Below, piece after piece: positions 25,644 through 34,694 of a stretch of DNA of 64,000 nucleotides; positions within the stretch are counted from its first letter, which is position 1, and each line of letters opens with the position of its first letter. A program made the position numbers and the translations under genes. Origin of the DNA: Brevundimonas sp. (GTDB taxonomy: Bacteria; Pseudomonadota; Alphaproteobacteria; Caulobacterales; Caulobacteraceae); contig SCVB01000103.1 in NCBI GenBank assembly GCA_004296955.1, positions 22,886 to 86,885 of the forward strand, read 5' to 3'. Under the pieces are notes generated by a model that was not told the DNA's origin, searched no databases, and saw only the letters and a list, made by a program, of their open reading frames with translations.

Positions 25644-26315
25644 TTACGGCTCCAGCCGGTATCCCGCCCCGCGCACCGTCTGCAGCATGGCGTGGTCGAA
25701 GCCCTTGTCGATCTTGGCGCGCAGGCGGCTGATGTGGACGTCGATCACATTGGTCTGGGGGTCGAAATGATATTCCCAGACCTTCTCCAGCAGCATGGTG
25801 CGGGTCACCGACTGGCCGGCGTGGCGCATCAGGAACTCCAGCAGCTGGAATTCGCGCGGCTGCAGGTCGATCTCCTTGCCGGAGCGGTGAACCGTGCGGG
25901 CGATCAGGTTCATCTCGAGATCGCCGACCTTGAGCATGGTGGCCACGCTGCCGGACTCGCGGCGGCGCGACAGGGCCTCGACCCGGGCGATCAGCTCGGA
26001 GAAGGCATAGGGCTTGACCAGATAGTCGTCGGCGCCGGCGTTCAGCCCGGTCACACGGTCCTCGACCTCGCCGAGAGCGGACAGGAACAGGACGGGGGTC
26101 TGATCGCCGTCGCGACGCAGGGTCTCGACCATGCCGATGCCGTCGAGGCGCGGCATCATCCGGTCGACCACATAGACGTCGTAGCCGCCCTTCTGGGCCT
26201 CCAGCAGGCCGAAGGCGCCGTCGACGGCGTGGGTCGGCTCGTGTCCGGCCTCGGTCAGTCCCCGGACCATGGCGGTCGCGGCTTCAGCGTCGTCCTCGAC
26301 CACCAGAATGCGCAT
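25644..26315 (-). CDS. OmpR-family response regulator
   Basis: A 223-residue protein with a receiver domain (MRILVVEDDAEAA at the start, phospho-acceptor Asp in YVVDRMMPRLDG, the Lys of YLVKPYAF) and a winged-helix DNA-binding domain ending TVRGAGYRLEP. It is the cognate regulator of the kinase encoded 9 bases downstream. DNA targets cannot be named from this sequence; no obvious tandem boxes were found in its short upstream gap, which holds the degP terminator. Confidence 0.93.
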   Translation of the reverse strand: MRILVVEDDAEAATAMVRGLTEAGHEPTHAVDGAFGLLEAQKGGYDVYVVDRMMPRLDGIGMVETLRRDGDQTPVLFLSALGEVEDRVTGLNAGADDYLVKPYAFSELIARVEALSRRRESGSVATMLKVGDLEMNLIARTVHRSGKEIDLQPREFQLLEFLMRHAGQSVTRTMLLEKVWEYHFDPQTNVIDVHISRLRAKIDKGFDHAMLQTVRGAGYRLEP

Positions 26316-26339
26316 GGAATCAGCCCCTCAAACGTGAAT

Positions 26340-26367
26340 CGCCGCCGATGTTAGCGCATCGGCGGCG
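26340..26367 (-). terminator. Intrinsic-type terminator of degP
   Basis: A perfect 11-base stem (CGCCGCCGATG with CATCGGCGGCG) with a 6-base loop lies 18 bases past the degP stop and before the response regulator start. The tract after the stem on the minus strand (ATTCACGTTTG) is only weakly T-rich. It separates degP from the regulator operon. Confidence 0.7.
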
Positions 26368-26384
26368 AAGGGGGCAGTTAAGGC

Positions 26385-27929
26385 TTATTCAGACTTCGGA
26401 AGGTCAAGGGGGAAGGGCACATTGCCTCTCGGCGTCCAGATCATCAGGAACAGCGAATCCCGGTCGGCGGCCCGCGCCGCCTGGACCGCAGCCTGAAGAT
26501 CGGCGATCGAGGTGACCGGGGCGGTGCCGGCCCGGAAGATCACATAGCCGGGCTGGAAGCCCTGCGTGGCGCCCCGGCCCGCCTGGGTGACGACGACGCC
26601 GTTGACGTTGGCCGGGATTTCATAGCGCTGGCGCAACGCCGCCGACAGGGGGGCGACATTGATGCCTGCGACGGCGGTTCCAGCCTGGGCCGGCGCCGGA
26701 GTCTCGAGATCCTCGGCCCCGTTGCGCCCGGCCTGCAGGTCAGTCTCCGACGGCCGGGTGCCCGAGCGGACGTTCACCGTCTGGCGCCGTCCGTCCCGAA
26801 GGATGTCCAGCCGCAGGGTGTCCCCGGCCCGCGCCCGACCGACGCGACGGGTCAGTTCGCTGGAGGTGGCGACCGCCTCGCCGTTCATGGCCGTGACGAC
26901 ATCGCCGGCCTGCAGCCCGCCGCGATCGGCCGGTCCGCCGGGGGTGACGCTGTTGATCAGCGCGCCCCGGGTGTTCTCGGGCAGGCCCATGGACTCGCGA
27001 TAGGGGGCCAGATTGCCGATCTCGACGCCGAGATAGCCGCGCTCGATCGCTTCGCCGCGCATCAGCCGGTCGGTGATCGGCTTGGCGATCGCGGCCGGAA
27101 TGGCGAAGCCGATGCCGACCGAGCCGCCGGTAGGCGAATAGATGGCGGAGTTCACGCCGATGACGCGGCCGTAGATGTCGAAGGTCGGGCCGCCCGAATT
27201 GCCCCGGTTGATGGCGGCGTCGATCTGCAGATAGTCGGTATAGGGCGTCGAGGCGTCGACGTCGCCACGCCCCTGGGCCGAAACAATGCCCGCCGTCGCC
27301 GTGCCGCCAAGGCCGAAGGGGTTGCCCACGGCGATGACCCAGTCGCCGACGCGCGGCTGGGCGGCCTCTTCGAAATTGACGAAGGGGAAGTCGCTCCCGT
27401 CGACCTTGATGACCGCCAGGTCCGTGGCCTCGTCGCGGCCCACCAGACGCGCTTCGAGCTCGCGCCCGTCGGCCAGTTTGACCGTAATCTCGGTGGCGTC
27501 AGCGACGACGTGGTTGTTGGTGACGATGAAGCCGTTGGCGGCGATGAAGAAGCCCGAACCGGCGCCCATGGCGACCGCGCCTTCGCCTTCCGCGCCCTCC
27601 TCGCCCTCTTCGGCCCCGTTGGGATTGGGGATGGCGAAGGGCAGGCCGGGGACCTGGATCATGCTGGGCTGGCGCACCCGCGTCTTCACATCGATCTGGA
27701 CCACGGCGGGAGCGACCTGGGAGAAGATGTCGGCGAAACTGAGCGGCGCCCCCTGCGGCGGAGCGAAGGCGAGGCCGGAGCCGCCGGCGTTGGGCGCCAG
27801 CCGCCCCGAGACGCCCGCCACCGGGCCGGCTGCGGCCGAGGGCCAGTCGATGACGCCGCCGGCGGTCGCCGCGGCGGCGAAGGTCAGGCCCGCGATGGCC
27901 CCCAGCATGAATTCCTTGCGCTTCATCAT
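26385..27929 (-). CDS. degP: DegP/HtrA-family periplasmic serine protease
   Basis: A 514-residue Do-family protease and chaperone that degrades misfolded envelope proteins. After an N-terminal anchor or signal (EFMLGAIAGLTFAAAATAGG), the trypsin-like domain shows the triad His in VTNNHVVADATE, Asp in EATDLAVIKVD and Ser in RGNSGGPTF. Two PDZ domains follow (about residues 290-380 and 420-505). Two ATGs are adjacent (27929, 27926). A promoter is visible upstream and a terminator downstream, so it seems to be its own unit beside a two-component operon. Confidence 0.92.
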   Translation of the reverse strand: MMKRKEFMLGAIAGLTFAAAATAGGVIDWPSAAAGPVAGVSGRLAPNAGGSGLAFAPPQGAPLSFADIFSQVAPAVVQIDVKTRVRQPSMIQVPGLPFAIPNPNGAEEGEEGAEGEGAVAMGAGSGFFIAANGFIVTNNHVVADATEITVKLADGRELEARLVGRDEATDLAVIKVDGSDFPFVNFEEAAQPRVGDWVIAVGNPFGLGGTATAGIVSAQGRGDVDASTPYTDYLQIDAAINRGNSGGPTFDIYGRVIGVNSAIYSPTGGSVGIGFAIPAAIAKPITDRLMRGEAIERGYLGVEIGNLAPYRESMGLPENTRGALINSVTPGGPADRGGLQAGDVVTAMNGEAVATSSELTRRVGRARAGDTLRLDILRDGRRQTVNVRSGTRPSETDLQAGRNGAEDLETPAPAQAGTAVAGINVAPLSAALRQRYEIPANVNGVVVTQAGRGATQGFQPGYVIFRAGTAPVTSIADLQAAVQAARAADRDSLFLMIWTPRGNVPFPLDLPKSE

Positions 27930-27981
27930 AGGCGTGTCTTGCGATCCTCTCGTCGGGCGCGGGACGCCCGTTGGGCCTTAC

Positions 27982-28009
27982 AATATAGGGCTGCGGCCCG
28001 TTTCACCAA
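27982..28009 (-). promoter_or_regulatory. Sigma-70-like promoter for degP
   Basis: On the minus strand TTGGTG, a 16-base spacer and TATATT form a -35/-10 pair ending 53 bases before the degP ATG. It is one of the most AT-rich short stretches near here, between the ccmH end and degP start. Confidence 0.6.
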
Positions 28010-28039
28010 GGCGACGGCGCGATGACCGGTCCGCAGACC

Positions 28040-28534
28040 CTAGTGGTCAGACGGCTTTGCGTCAGGATCGGGGCGAACGGCCTGATCGGCGAGAATCCGC
28101 GCCAGTTCGGCCTCTTCGGCGGCGGTCAGGGGCGGCGTCTCGGCCGGGCGGCGGCGGCGCGCGACAAACAGCAGGCCGGCGCCGGCGGCCGCCAACGCCG
28201 CGACCGGCCCGAACCAGAGCAGCCAGGTGCCCCCCCGCAGCGGCGGGGTGAACAGGACGAAGTCGCCGTAGCGGCGGACCAGATCGTCGCGGACCTGTTG
28301 GTCGCTGCGTCCGGCGGCGATCTGCTCGCGCACGAGGGCGCGCATGTCGGCGGCGATGCCGGCCGGGCTGTCGGCGATGGCCTCGTGCTGACAGACGACG
28401 CAGCGGATGTCTTCGAACAGGGCGCGCGCCCGCGCCTCCTGGGCCGCGTCCGGCAGGGGACGGTCCGGCCGGGGTGCCGGTTCGGCGGCGACCAGACCCA
28501 GGGCCGCGACGGCGATCAGCAGGGCGCGCTTCAT
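28040..28534 (-). CDS. ccmH: Cytochrome c maturation protein CcmH (CcmL/CycL type)
   Basis: A 164-residue periplasmic, membrane-anchored thiol-disulphide protein. The signal segment MKRALLIAVAALGLVAA is followed by the redox motif RCVVCQ (the family's LRCxxCQ), the helical block IAADMRALVREQIAAG and YGDFVLFTPPLR, and a C-terminal membrane helix before a cytoplasmic tail. It keeps apocytochrome c cysteines reduced for haem attachment. Its start overlaps the ccmF stop (ATGA). No ccmG lies between the two, although that gene commonly stands there. Confidence 0.93.
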   Translation of the reverse strand: MKRALLIAVAALGLVAAEPAPRPDRPLPDAAQEARARALFEDIRCVVCQHEAIADSPAGIAADMRALVREQIAAGRSDQQVRDDLVRRYGDFVLFTPPLRGGTWLLWFGPVAALAAAGAGLLFVARRRRPAETPPLTAAEEAELARILADQAVRPDPDAKPSDH

Positions 28535-30513
28535 GCGGCGGTCTTCCGGTTCACACCCAGCCGCAGACGCCGGTCCAGCAGCGACAGCAGGCCGCCCAGG
28601 GCCATGATCTCCGGGCCGAGGAAAATCAGCCGCGCCCAGGGGTTCCACCAGACGCGGACGGTCCAGCCGGCAGCGCCGGCGTCGTTCCGGCCGCGCTCGC
28701 CCAGCACCACATAGACGTCGTCCAGCCCGCGGAAATCGAGACCGACCTCGCTGGTGGTCTGGCCGCCGGCGGGGAAGAAGCGGCGCTCGGCGGTGATGGT
28801 CCTCGCAGCGCCGCCGTCGCGCAGGGTGACGGTCAGCCGCCCCTGTTCCGCCAGATAGTTCGGACCCTCGACGACGCGGACGGAGTCCAGACGCACGGCC
28901 CACCGGCCGGCCTCGACGGTCTGGCCGGGCGCCAGCAGGCGGGCGGCCTCGACGCGATAGCCGGTCTCGACCACCGCCCCCAGGACGAAGACCCCCAGTC
29001 CCGCATGGGCGAGAGTCGTGCCCCAGGAGCCGAGCGGCAGGTTCCGCGCGCGGCGCAGGCTCTCGGCGAGGGGCGCGCGGAACAGGCGCACCCGCTCGAC
29101 GACCTCGGCCAGGGTTCCGAGAATCAGCCAGGCGCCCAGCCCGACGCCGGCGGCGGACAGGGCCTTGCGGGGCTCGAAGGCCATCCAGCCGAGCAGGGCG
29201 ACCAGCAGGGCCAGGCCCGCGGCCAGGCTCAGCCGCTGGGCGACGCCCTTCATGTCGCCGCGCTTCCACGCCAGCAGCGGCCCCGCCGGCAGGATCAGGA
29301 AGGCGACCGCCATCAGCGGGGTGAAGGTCAGGGCGAAATAGGGCGGGCCGACCGAGATGGCGGCCCCGTTGGCGGCCTCGAGGATCAGCGGATAGAGGGT
29401 GCCGAGCAGGACAGTGGCGCACGCCGCGGTCAGGAACAGGTTGTTCAGCACCAGGGCGCCCTCGCGGCTGACCGGCGCGAACACGCCGCCGCCCTTCAGC
29501 CCGGGCGCCCGCCAGGCGAACAGGGCGAAGGCTGCGCCCGCCGTGCCGCCAAGGATGGCCAGCAGCATCATGCCGCGCTGGGGGTCGACGGCGAAGGCGT
29601 GGACGCTGGTCAGCACGCCCGAGCGGACCAGGAAGGCCCCCAGCATGGAGAAGGTGAAGGCCAGCAGGGCGAGGAAGGCCGTCCAGCCCACCAGGGCGCC
29701 GCGCCGCTCGGTGACCACGGCGGAGTGCAGCAGGGCGGTCCCGGCCAGCCACGGCATGAAGCTGGCGTTCTCGACGGGATCCCAGAACCACCAGCCGCCC
29801 CAGCCGAGCTCATAATAGGCCCAGAAGGCGCCGAGGGTGATGCCGATGGTCAGGAAGGACCAGCTGGCCAGGGCCCACGGACGAACCCAGCGGCCCCAGG
29901 CCGGCCAGAAGCTGGAATTGGCCCGTCCCTCGATCAGGGCGGCGACGGCGAGGGAGAAGCAGACAGAGAACCCGACGTAGCCCGCGTAGAGGAAGGGCGG
30001 ATGGGAGGCGAGTGCGGGATCCTGCAGCAGGGGATTCAGCGAATTGCCCTGGAAAGGAACCGGATCCAGCCGCGCGAAAGGGTTGGAGGTGAAGACAGCG
30101 AAGGCCAGGAACAGCACGCCGAGCAGACCCTGGGTCCCCACGGCCGAGGTCTTGAGGCCGAACGGCAGGCCGCGCGCCCGCGAAAGGACGGCGCCGAAAC
30201 CGGTCAGGACCAGACACCACAGCAGCAGGGAGCCCTCGTGGCTGCCCCACGCCGCGGCGACCTTGTAGAGCATCGGCTTGTCGGTGTGACTGTTGGCCGC
30301 GACATTGGCGACCGAGAAGTCCGAGACCGCGAAGGCCCAGACCAGGGCCGCAGCAGCCAGGGCGACGGCGACCGCTCCGGCGAGGGCCGCGCCCTCGGCG
30401 GCGCCCGCCAGCACCGGACTGCGGCGCAGCCGGCCGGCGGCGGCCATGGCGGTCTGCAGCACCGCCAGGGCCAGACCCAGGATCAAGGCGAAGGAGCCCA
30501 GCTCAACGATCAC
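28531..30513 (-). CDS. ccmF: Cytochrome c haem lyase subunit CcmF
   Basis: A 660-residue protein with about 15 membrane helices. It joins haem to apocytochrome c together with CcmH and CcmI. The haem-handling WWD signature is complete (WGGWWFWDPVENASFMPWL, around residues 232-250), and GSHEGSLLLW precedes it. The start is GTG at 30513, which overlaps the ccmE stop by 4 bases (GTGA). An in-frame codon farther upstream would overlap ccmE by 46 bases and is not needed. Confidence 0.95.
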   Translation of the reverse strand: MIVELGSFALILGLALAVLQTAMAAAGRLRRSPVLAGAAEGAALAGAVAVALAAAALVWAFAVSDFSVANVAANSHTDKPMLYKVAAAWGSHEGSLLLWCLVLTGFGAVLSRARGLPFGLKTSAVGTQGLLGVLFLAFAVFTSNPFARLDPVPFQGNSLNPLLQDPALASHPPFLYAGYVGFSVCFSLAVAALIEGRANSSFWPAWGRWVRPWALASWSFLTIGITLGAFWAYYELGWGGWWFWDPVENASFMPWLAGTALLHSAVVTERRGALVGWTAFLALLAFTFSMLGAFLVRSGVLTSVHAFAVDPQRGMMLLAILGGTAGAAFALFAWRAPGLKGGGVFAPVSREGALVLNNLFLTAACATVLLGTLYPLILEAANGAAISVGPPYFALTFTPLMAVAFLILPAGPLLAWKRGDMKGVAQRLSLAAGLALLVALLGWMAFEPRKALSAAGVGLGAWLILGTLAEVVERVRLFRAPLAESLRRARNLPLGSWGTTLAHAGLGVFVLGAVVETGYRVEAARLLAPGQTVEAGRWAVRLDSVRVVEGPNYLAEQGRLTVTLRDGGAARTITAERRFFPAGGQTTSEVGLDFRGLDDVYVVLGERGRNDAGAAGWTVRVWWNPWARLIFLGPEIMALGGLLSLLDRRLRLGVNRKTAA

Positions 30514-30992
30514 GTGACGGGCGCTCCCGCAGGGGACTCGCCCTCGGGGCGCCACTCGCCCTTGGCCTTGAGCCGGTCGGCGACCTCGCGCGGCATATAG
30601 TTCTCGTCATGCTTGGCCAGCACCTGGGTGGCGCGGAAGCTGCGATCGGGCTGGAACGCGCCCTGGGTGACCACCCCCTGCCCCTCGCGGAAGAGGTCCG
30701 GAAGATCGCCGTGGTAGACGATGCGGGTGGTCGCGACATTGTCAGTGATGGCGAAGGCGACCTCGCCATCGGCGCCGCGCACCACGCTGCCGGCCTCGAC
30801 CAGTCCGCCCAGGCGAATGACCCTTCCCGGGGGCGCCGTCTCGGCGGTCGCCTCGGACGGCGAGAAGAAGAAGGTGACGTTGTCGCGCATGGCGTACAGC
30901 GACAGGCCGACCGCCAGGGCCAGCACCGGCGCCACCGCGGCGACGACCCAGAGGCGACGGCGCGCCTTGGGAGATTTCGGCAGCCAGTTCAT
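30510..30992 (-). CDS. ccmE: Haem chaperone CcmE
   Basis: A 160-residue membrane-anchored periplasmic haem chaperone. An N-terminal helix (LWVVAAVAPVLALAVGLSLYAM) leads to an OB-fold beta-barrel (RVIRLGGLVEAGSVV...VVTQGAF). Near the end is the haem-binding HxxxY motif in LAKHDENYMP, where the His forms the covalent haem link. It passes haem to CcmF. Its ATG overlaps the ccmI stop, and its stop overlaps the ccmF GTG. Confidence 0.96.
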   Translation of the reverse strand: MNWLPKSPKARRRLWVVAAVAPVLALAVGLSLYAMRDNVTFFFSPSEATAETAPPGRVIRLGGLVEAGSVVRGADGEVAFAITDNVATTRIVYHGDLPDLFREGQGVVTQGAFQPDRSFRATQVLAKHDENYMPREVADRLKAKGEWRPEGESPAGAPVT

Positions 30993-31798
30993 TCGTCTTC
31001 CCCCGGCATCCGCCGTTGCAGGTCGGCCCGGCGCGGATCGGCCGGGTCGAGGGCGGCGATCAGCGGCCCCCACATGGCGCGCACGGTCCCGGCGTCGCCG
31101 CGGGCCAGGGCCGCCTCGCCGAGGAAGTAGCGGGGGCCCAACTGGTCGGGATCGTGGCGCAGGGCCTGGGCGAAGGCGGCCTCGGCCTCGCCGCCGACCA
31201 CGCCGCTGTTGGCGCGCGTCAGGCTCTCGCCCAGCCGGCCCCAGCTCTCGGCGTCGTCCGGCCGCAGCGCCACAGCCCGACGGAAGGCCGAGGCGGCGCC
31301 GATCGGATCGCCCGCCTCGAACCGGGCCGCGCCCAGCATGGTCAGGGCCTCATGATCGCCGGGGCGCTGTTTGACGACGCGAGCCGCCACGGCGGCGATC
31401 TGCGGGGCCTGGAGCGTCTCCAGTTCATTCGTCCACTGATCCACGCGGCGCTCAAAAGCCTGGTCCGGCGCGCCCGGCGTCCCGATGACGGCGTACAGGC
31501 CGAGCGCGGCGGCGGCCATGGCCGCCATGCCGCCCAGCACCCAGACCCGGTCCCCGGCGCGGGCCCGGACGGGCGCGGCCTCGCGGCTGGAAACCAGGAT
31601 GCGGCGTCCGGCCTCCGCGCGGGCGGCGGTCCAGGCGGCCTCGTCGAGCAATCCGCGCGCCTTCAGCCGGTCCAGTTCGGCCAGTTCCGGAGAGGCCGAG
31701 ACCGTCTCGTCAGTATCCGCACCCCGGCGCGCGCCGGTCAGGGCGGACAGACCCGCCAGGGCCGTCAGCAGCGCCGCCATGATCCAGAAAATCGTCAT
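30989..31798 (-). CDS. ccmI: Cytochrome c maturation protein CcmI (CycH)
   Basis: A 269-residue apocytochrome chaperone. Helix 1 (MTIFWIMAALLTALAGLSAL) and helix 2 (VWVLGGMAAMAAAALGLYAVIG) flank a cytoplasmic loop with the usual LDRLKARGLLDEAAWTAARAEAGRRIL pattern. A periplasmic TPR domain follows (MLGAARFEAGDPIGAASAFRRAVALRPDDAESWGRLGESL). It begins the ccmI-ccmE-ccmF-ccmH series, each pair overlapping by 4 bases. It starts only 18 bases after an unknown gene on the same strand. Confidence 0.92.
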   Translation of the reverse strand: MTIFWIMAALLTALAGLSALTGARRGADTDETVSASPELAELDRLKARGLLDEAAWTAARAEAGRRILVSSREAAPVRARAGDRVWVLGGMAAMAAAALGLYAVIGTPGAPDQAFERRVDQWTNELETLQAPQIAAVAARVVKQRPGDHEALTMLGAARFEAGDPIGAASAFRRAVALRPDDAESWGRLGESLTRANSGVVGGEAEAAFAQALRHDPDQLGPRYFLGEAALARGDAGTVRAMWGPLIAALDPADPRRADLQRRMPGEDE

Positions 31799-31816
31799 GA
31801 CCGGCGATGTAGCCGA

Positions 31817-33178
31817 TCAGGCGGCCCGCGACGAGGCCTCGTCGTCCTTTGGAGGGGCCCCGGCGACCGCGGCCCGACGCCGCACCGTGCGGGCGGGGTC
31901 GACGGCGTCGATCAGGTCGAGGCAGCGGGCGGACAGTTCGACAAGGACCAGGGCGTGGGACTCATCCGTCGCCTCGCCGTCATTGATGAGGCGCAGCGCC
32001 TCATCGGCATAGTCGGACAGGCGGACGGTCAGCAATTCGACCAGGGCCTTTCGGTCAGCCTCGCAGCCGAACGTCGAGGCCGGTCCGCGGGCCGAGCCGA
32101 CAAGTTTCAGCAGGCTGAGCGCCGTCTCGACGGTCGGTCCCGTGGCCGGCGCCGCAAGGGCGGGCGACTTGCGCGTCATACGGCCCGCGATCTGGACCCG
32201 CTCCAGCGGCAGGGCCTCGTCGACCGCCTTCTCGGCCGCGCGCAACAGGCCCGACAGCCGGCGGGCGATGGCCACGCGCGCGTCCCGCACCGACTTGCCC
32301 CAGACGCTCTGGGGATTGAGCGTCAGGGTCACGTCCAGTTCGCCGAGCACGCTGGCGCACCAGTTGAAGTCGGCGATGACGGACTCAACGCGATCGAGGT
32401 CGACCGCCGGCTTGAACGCCTCGATCCTCCTGGTCCGGACGTCGACCCCGGCGATCAGCCGGTCGACGAAGCCCGCCAGCTCGGAATCGCTGAGAAACCC
32501 CTCGCGGCCCGCGGCCAGGGAGGTCTGGATGACGATCCGCAGGATCAGGACGGCGTCATCGAGGTGGGCGAACAGCATCTCCAGCACCCGCTGGGCGCCG
32601 TCGACGTGAACGCTGGCGCAGTCCTTGAGCAGCAGCCGGAGTTCAGCCACCTGGTCGCCGTCGGGGCGTTTGAGCCACACGTCCAGCGACGGCAGGCCGC
32701 GCCGCGCCAGATGGGTCAGGTCGAGACAGCGGGCCAGATCGGCGAGTCCGGCCTGGCGCCCGGCTTCATCGCCCTGCGCCGGCCATACGAGGTCAGGCTG
32801 GTCCCGCACCGCGGCGGCCGCTGACTGGCAGATGCGGTCAGCAACGGCGGCGACCTCCGGTCCGTCGCCATCGAGGCGATCCAGCAGTTCCGGCTCGCGC
32901 GCCGTCGCGGCCTTCCACAACCGCGGCAGGACCCGCGGCGGAAAGGTCATGGCCGTCACGCCGTCAGCGCGAGGGCGGAACATGGGGGCGAGGGGCGCCA
33001 TGACGCGACCGCGCCGTTGCCGGTCGCGGACCTCTTCCGCCAGCATGAAGCGAAGCTCGGCCGCTTTTCCGCCCGCCAATGGCGCAACGGCGGCGGACAC
33101 GGTCCGAAGCATGGGATCGGCGCACCGCGACAACAGGTCAGCCAAGGCGACGCGATGAACGACAGACAGCCCTGCCAT
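31817..33178 (-). CDS. Hypothetical protein upstream of the ccm operon
   Basis: A 453-residue protein with no signal peptide or clear membrane helix. It is predicted almost entirely helical, with many Ala, Leu, Arg and Asp residues and segments such as ELRFMLAEEVRDRQRRGRV and RRLSGLLRAAEKAVDEALPLERVQ. I recognise no catalytic motif. The ATG at 33178 is chosen; in-frame codons farther upstream run into the intergenic palindrome. It ends 18 bases before ccmI, so it may be transcribed with the ccm genes. Function unknown. Confidence 0.7.
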   Translation of the reverse strand: MAGLSVVHRVALADLLSRCADPMLRTVSAAVAPLAGGKAAELRFMLAEEVRDRQRRGRVMAPLAPMFRPRADGVTAMTFPPRVLPRLWKAATAREPELLDRLDGDGPEVAAVADRICQSAAAAVRDQPDLVWPAQGDEAGRQAGLADLARCLDLTHLARRGLPSLDVWLKRPDGDQVAELRLLLKDCASVHVDGAQRVLEMLFAHLDDAVLILRIVIQTSLAAGREGFLSDSELAGFVDRLIAGVDVRTRRIEAFKPAVDLDRVESVIADFNWCASVLGELDVTLTLNPQSVWGKSVRDARVAIARRLSGLLRAAEKAVDEALPLERVQIAGRMTRKSPALAAPATGPTVETALSLLKLVGSARGPASTFGCEADRKALVELLTVRLSDYADEALRLINDGEATDESHALVLVELSARCLDLIDAVDPARTVRRRAAVAGAPPKDDEASSRAA

Positions 33179-33207
33179 GCAAGAATTCCAGCCCCGGCTC
33201 GATCCGA

Positions 33208-33225
33208 CTACCCCACTATGGGTAG
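33208..33225. promoter_or_regulatory. Palindrome CTACCC-N6-GGGTAG
   Basis: A perfect 6-base inverted repeat with a 6-base centre (CACTAT) lies 30 bases upstream of the hypothetical gene at 31817-33178 and is followed by GGTTAACAAC, unusually AT-rich here. It could be an operator or a short hairpin ending the kinase transcript. Confidence 0.4.
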
Positions 33226-33257
33226 GCAGGGTTAACAACGACTGTCCAGCGCGACCG

Positions 33258-34694
33258 TCAGGCCTCCGCCGTCGGCAATTCCAGCAGCACCTTGAGTCCT
33301 CCGAGGTCGCTGTCCGCCAGGGTGATGCGCCCGCCATAGGCGCGGGTCAGCTCCACCACGATCGACAGGCCGAGGCCGGACCCCGGCGTGGTCTCGTCCA
33401 TGCGGGCGCCGCGTTCAAGGGCCGCCTCGCGCTGACCCGCCGGCAGGCCCGGCCCGTCGTCCTCGACCACCACCACCATCTGGCCCAGGCCAGTCGCGCC
33501 GGCCGTGACGCGGACGCGCCGCTTCGCCCATTTACAGGCGTTTTCCATCAGATTGCCGAGGATCTCCTGCAGATCCTGCCTTTCGCCCCGGAACCCGAGC
33601 TCGTCGGGCGCGCGCCAGTCGATCTCGACGCCCTTCTCCTCGAACACCCGCTCGAGCATGACGGCCAGTTCGTCGAGCACCTCGGCGATGGGCGTCCGGT
33701 CGCCCAGCAGCTGGGCGCGGGCCGCGGCGCGGGCGCGCCGGAGGTGATGGTCGACCTGGGCCTTCATCACCTCGGTCTGCCTGCGGACCATGTCGGGCAG
33801 CGCGCCCTTCTGCGAGCCGGCCTCGGCCAGCATGACCGACAGGGGCGTCTTCAGGGCGTGGGCCAGGTTGCCGACATGGGTGCGCTGGCGCTCCACGGTC
33901 TCCTGGTTCTGGTCCAGCAGCCGGTTGACCTGTTCCGCGAGCGGCTGGATCTCCAGCGGGTAGCTGCGGGCGATGCGGGCCGCCTTTCCCTTGCGGACGT
34001 CGGAGATTTCATTCCTGAGGCTGAACAGCGGCCGCAGTCCGATCTGGACCTGAAGGAAGACGGCGATGACCAGGCCGAGGCCCAGGATCAGCAGGGCGAT
34101 CCAGGTGAAGGTCGCGAACTGTCGCGTGTCGGCGTCGATGTTGGCGCGATCGATCCCGGCCATGAAGACCACCGGCTCCGTCCGGCCGGGCAGCTGTTTC
34201 ATGCTGGCCGCCACCCGCAGGGGCTCGCCGCGCGGGCCGGTGGCGTTGTAGCTGATGATCTGGCCAAAGGCGGCGTCCAGCCGTGCAGGCAGCTCGCCCG
34301 GCACGGTCAGGTCCGAACCGGCCAGCGAGGGGGACCGCGCCAGCACCCGCAGCCGGCCGCCCGGGGCCCGTTCGGCCACCGCCCAGTATTCCCCTGACAG
34401 CGGCCGCAGGGTCGCCGCGTCCTTGATCTCGGCGACCACAATGCCGTCGGGCCCGGCGTTGGTGGCGACCACGACTTCGTCGATGGTCGCGGACAGTACA
34501 TTGCCGAGCCGGCGCAGGGCGGATTCCTGGTACTGGCTGGTCAGGGCCCAGCCCGTCAGCACCAGGGCCAGAACGATCCAGGCGGAGGCGAGCCAGATCA
34601 GGCGCCGGGTCAGGCTGCGGCCCGGCCGGCCGAACCAGCGCCCCCAGGACCTGTCTTCGGCCAGAGCCGGTTCGCCCCCCGCCGCCTCCGTCAC
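33258..34694 (-). CDS. Sensor histidine kinase (PhoQ/FeuQ-like)
   Basis: A 478-residue kinase. Helix 1 (LIWLASAWIVLALVLTGWAL), a periplasmic domain of about 145 residues and helix 2 (FTWIALLILGLGLVIAVFL) are followed by HAMP, then HisKA with His279 in NLAHALKTPLSVM, then HATPase_c (NLMENACKWAK, DDGPGL, GSGLGLSI). The start is GTG at 34694, overlapping the regulator stop by 4 bases (GTGA). The AHALKTPL box is typical of PhoQ/FeuQ-type kinases. It ends the PepSY-regulator-kinase operon. Confidence 0.9.
   Translation of the reverse strand: MTEAAGGEPALAEDRSWGRWFGRPGRSLTRRLIWLASAWIVLALVLTGWALTSQYQESALRRLGNVLSATIDEVVVATNAGPDGIVVAEIKDAATLRPLSGEYWAVAERAPGGRLRVLARSPSLAGSDLTVPGELPARLDAAFGQIISYNATGPRGEPLRVAASMKQLPGRTEPVVFMAGIDRANIDADTRQFATFTWIALLILGLGLVIAVFLQVQIGLRPLFSLRNEISDVRKGKAARIARSYPLEIQPLAEQVNRLLDQNQETVERQRTHVGNLAHALKTPLSVMLAEAGSQKGALPDMVRRQTEVMKAQVDHHLRRARAAARAQLLGDRTPIAEVLDELAVMLERVFEEKGVEIDWRAPDELGFRGERQDLQEILGNLMENACKWAKRRVRVTAGATGLGQMVVVVEDDGPGLPAGQREAALERGARMDETTPGSGLGLSIVVELTRAYGGRITLADSDLGGLKVLLELPTAEA

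Noticed and set aside
33224-33240. CtrA site near GGTTAACAACG
   Set aside because: One TTAA only; the second half-site is missing, so it is reported merely as AT-rich sequence beside a palindrome.
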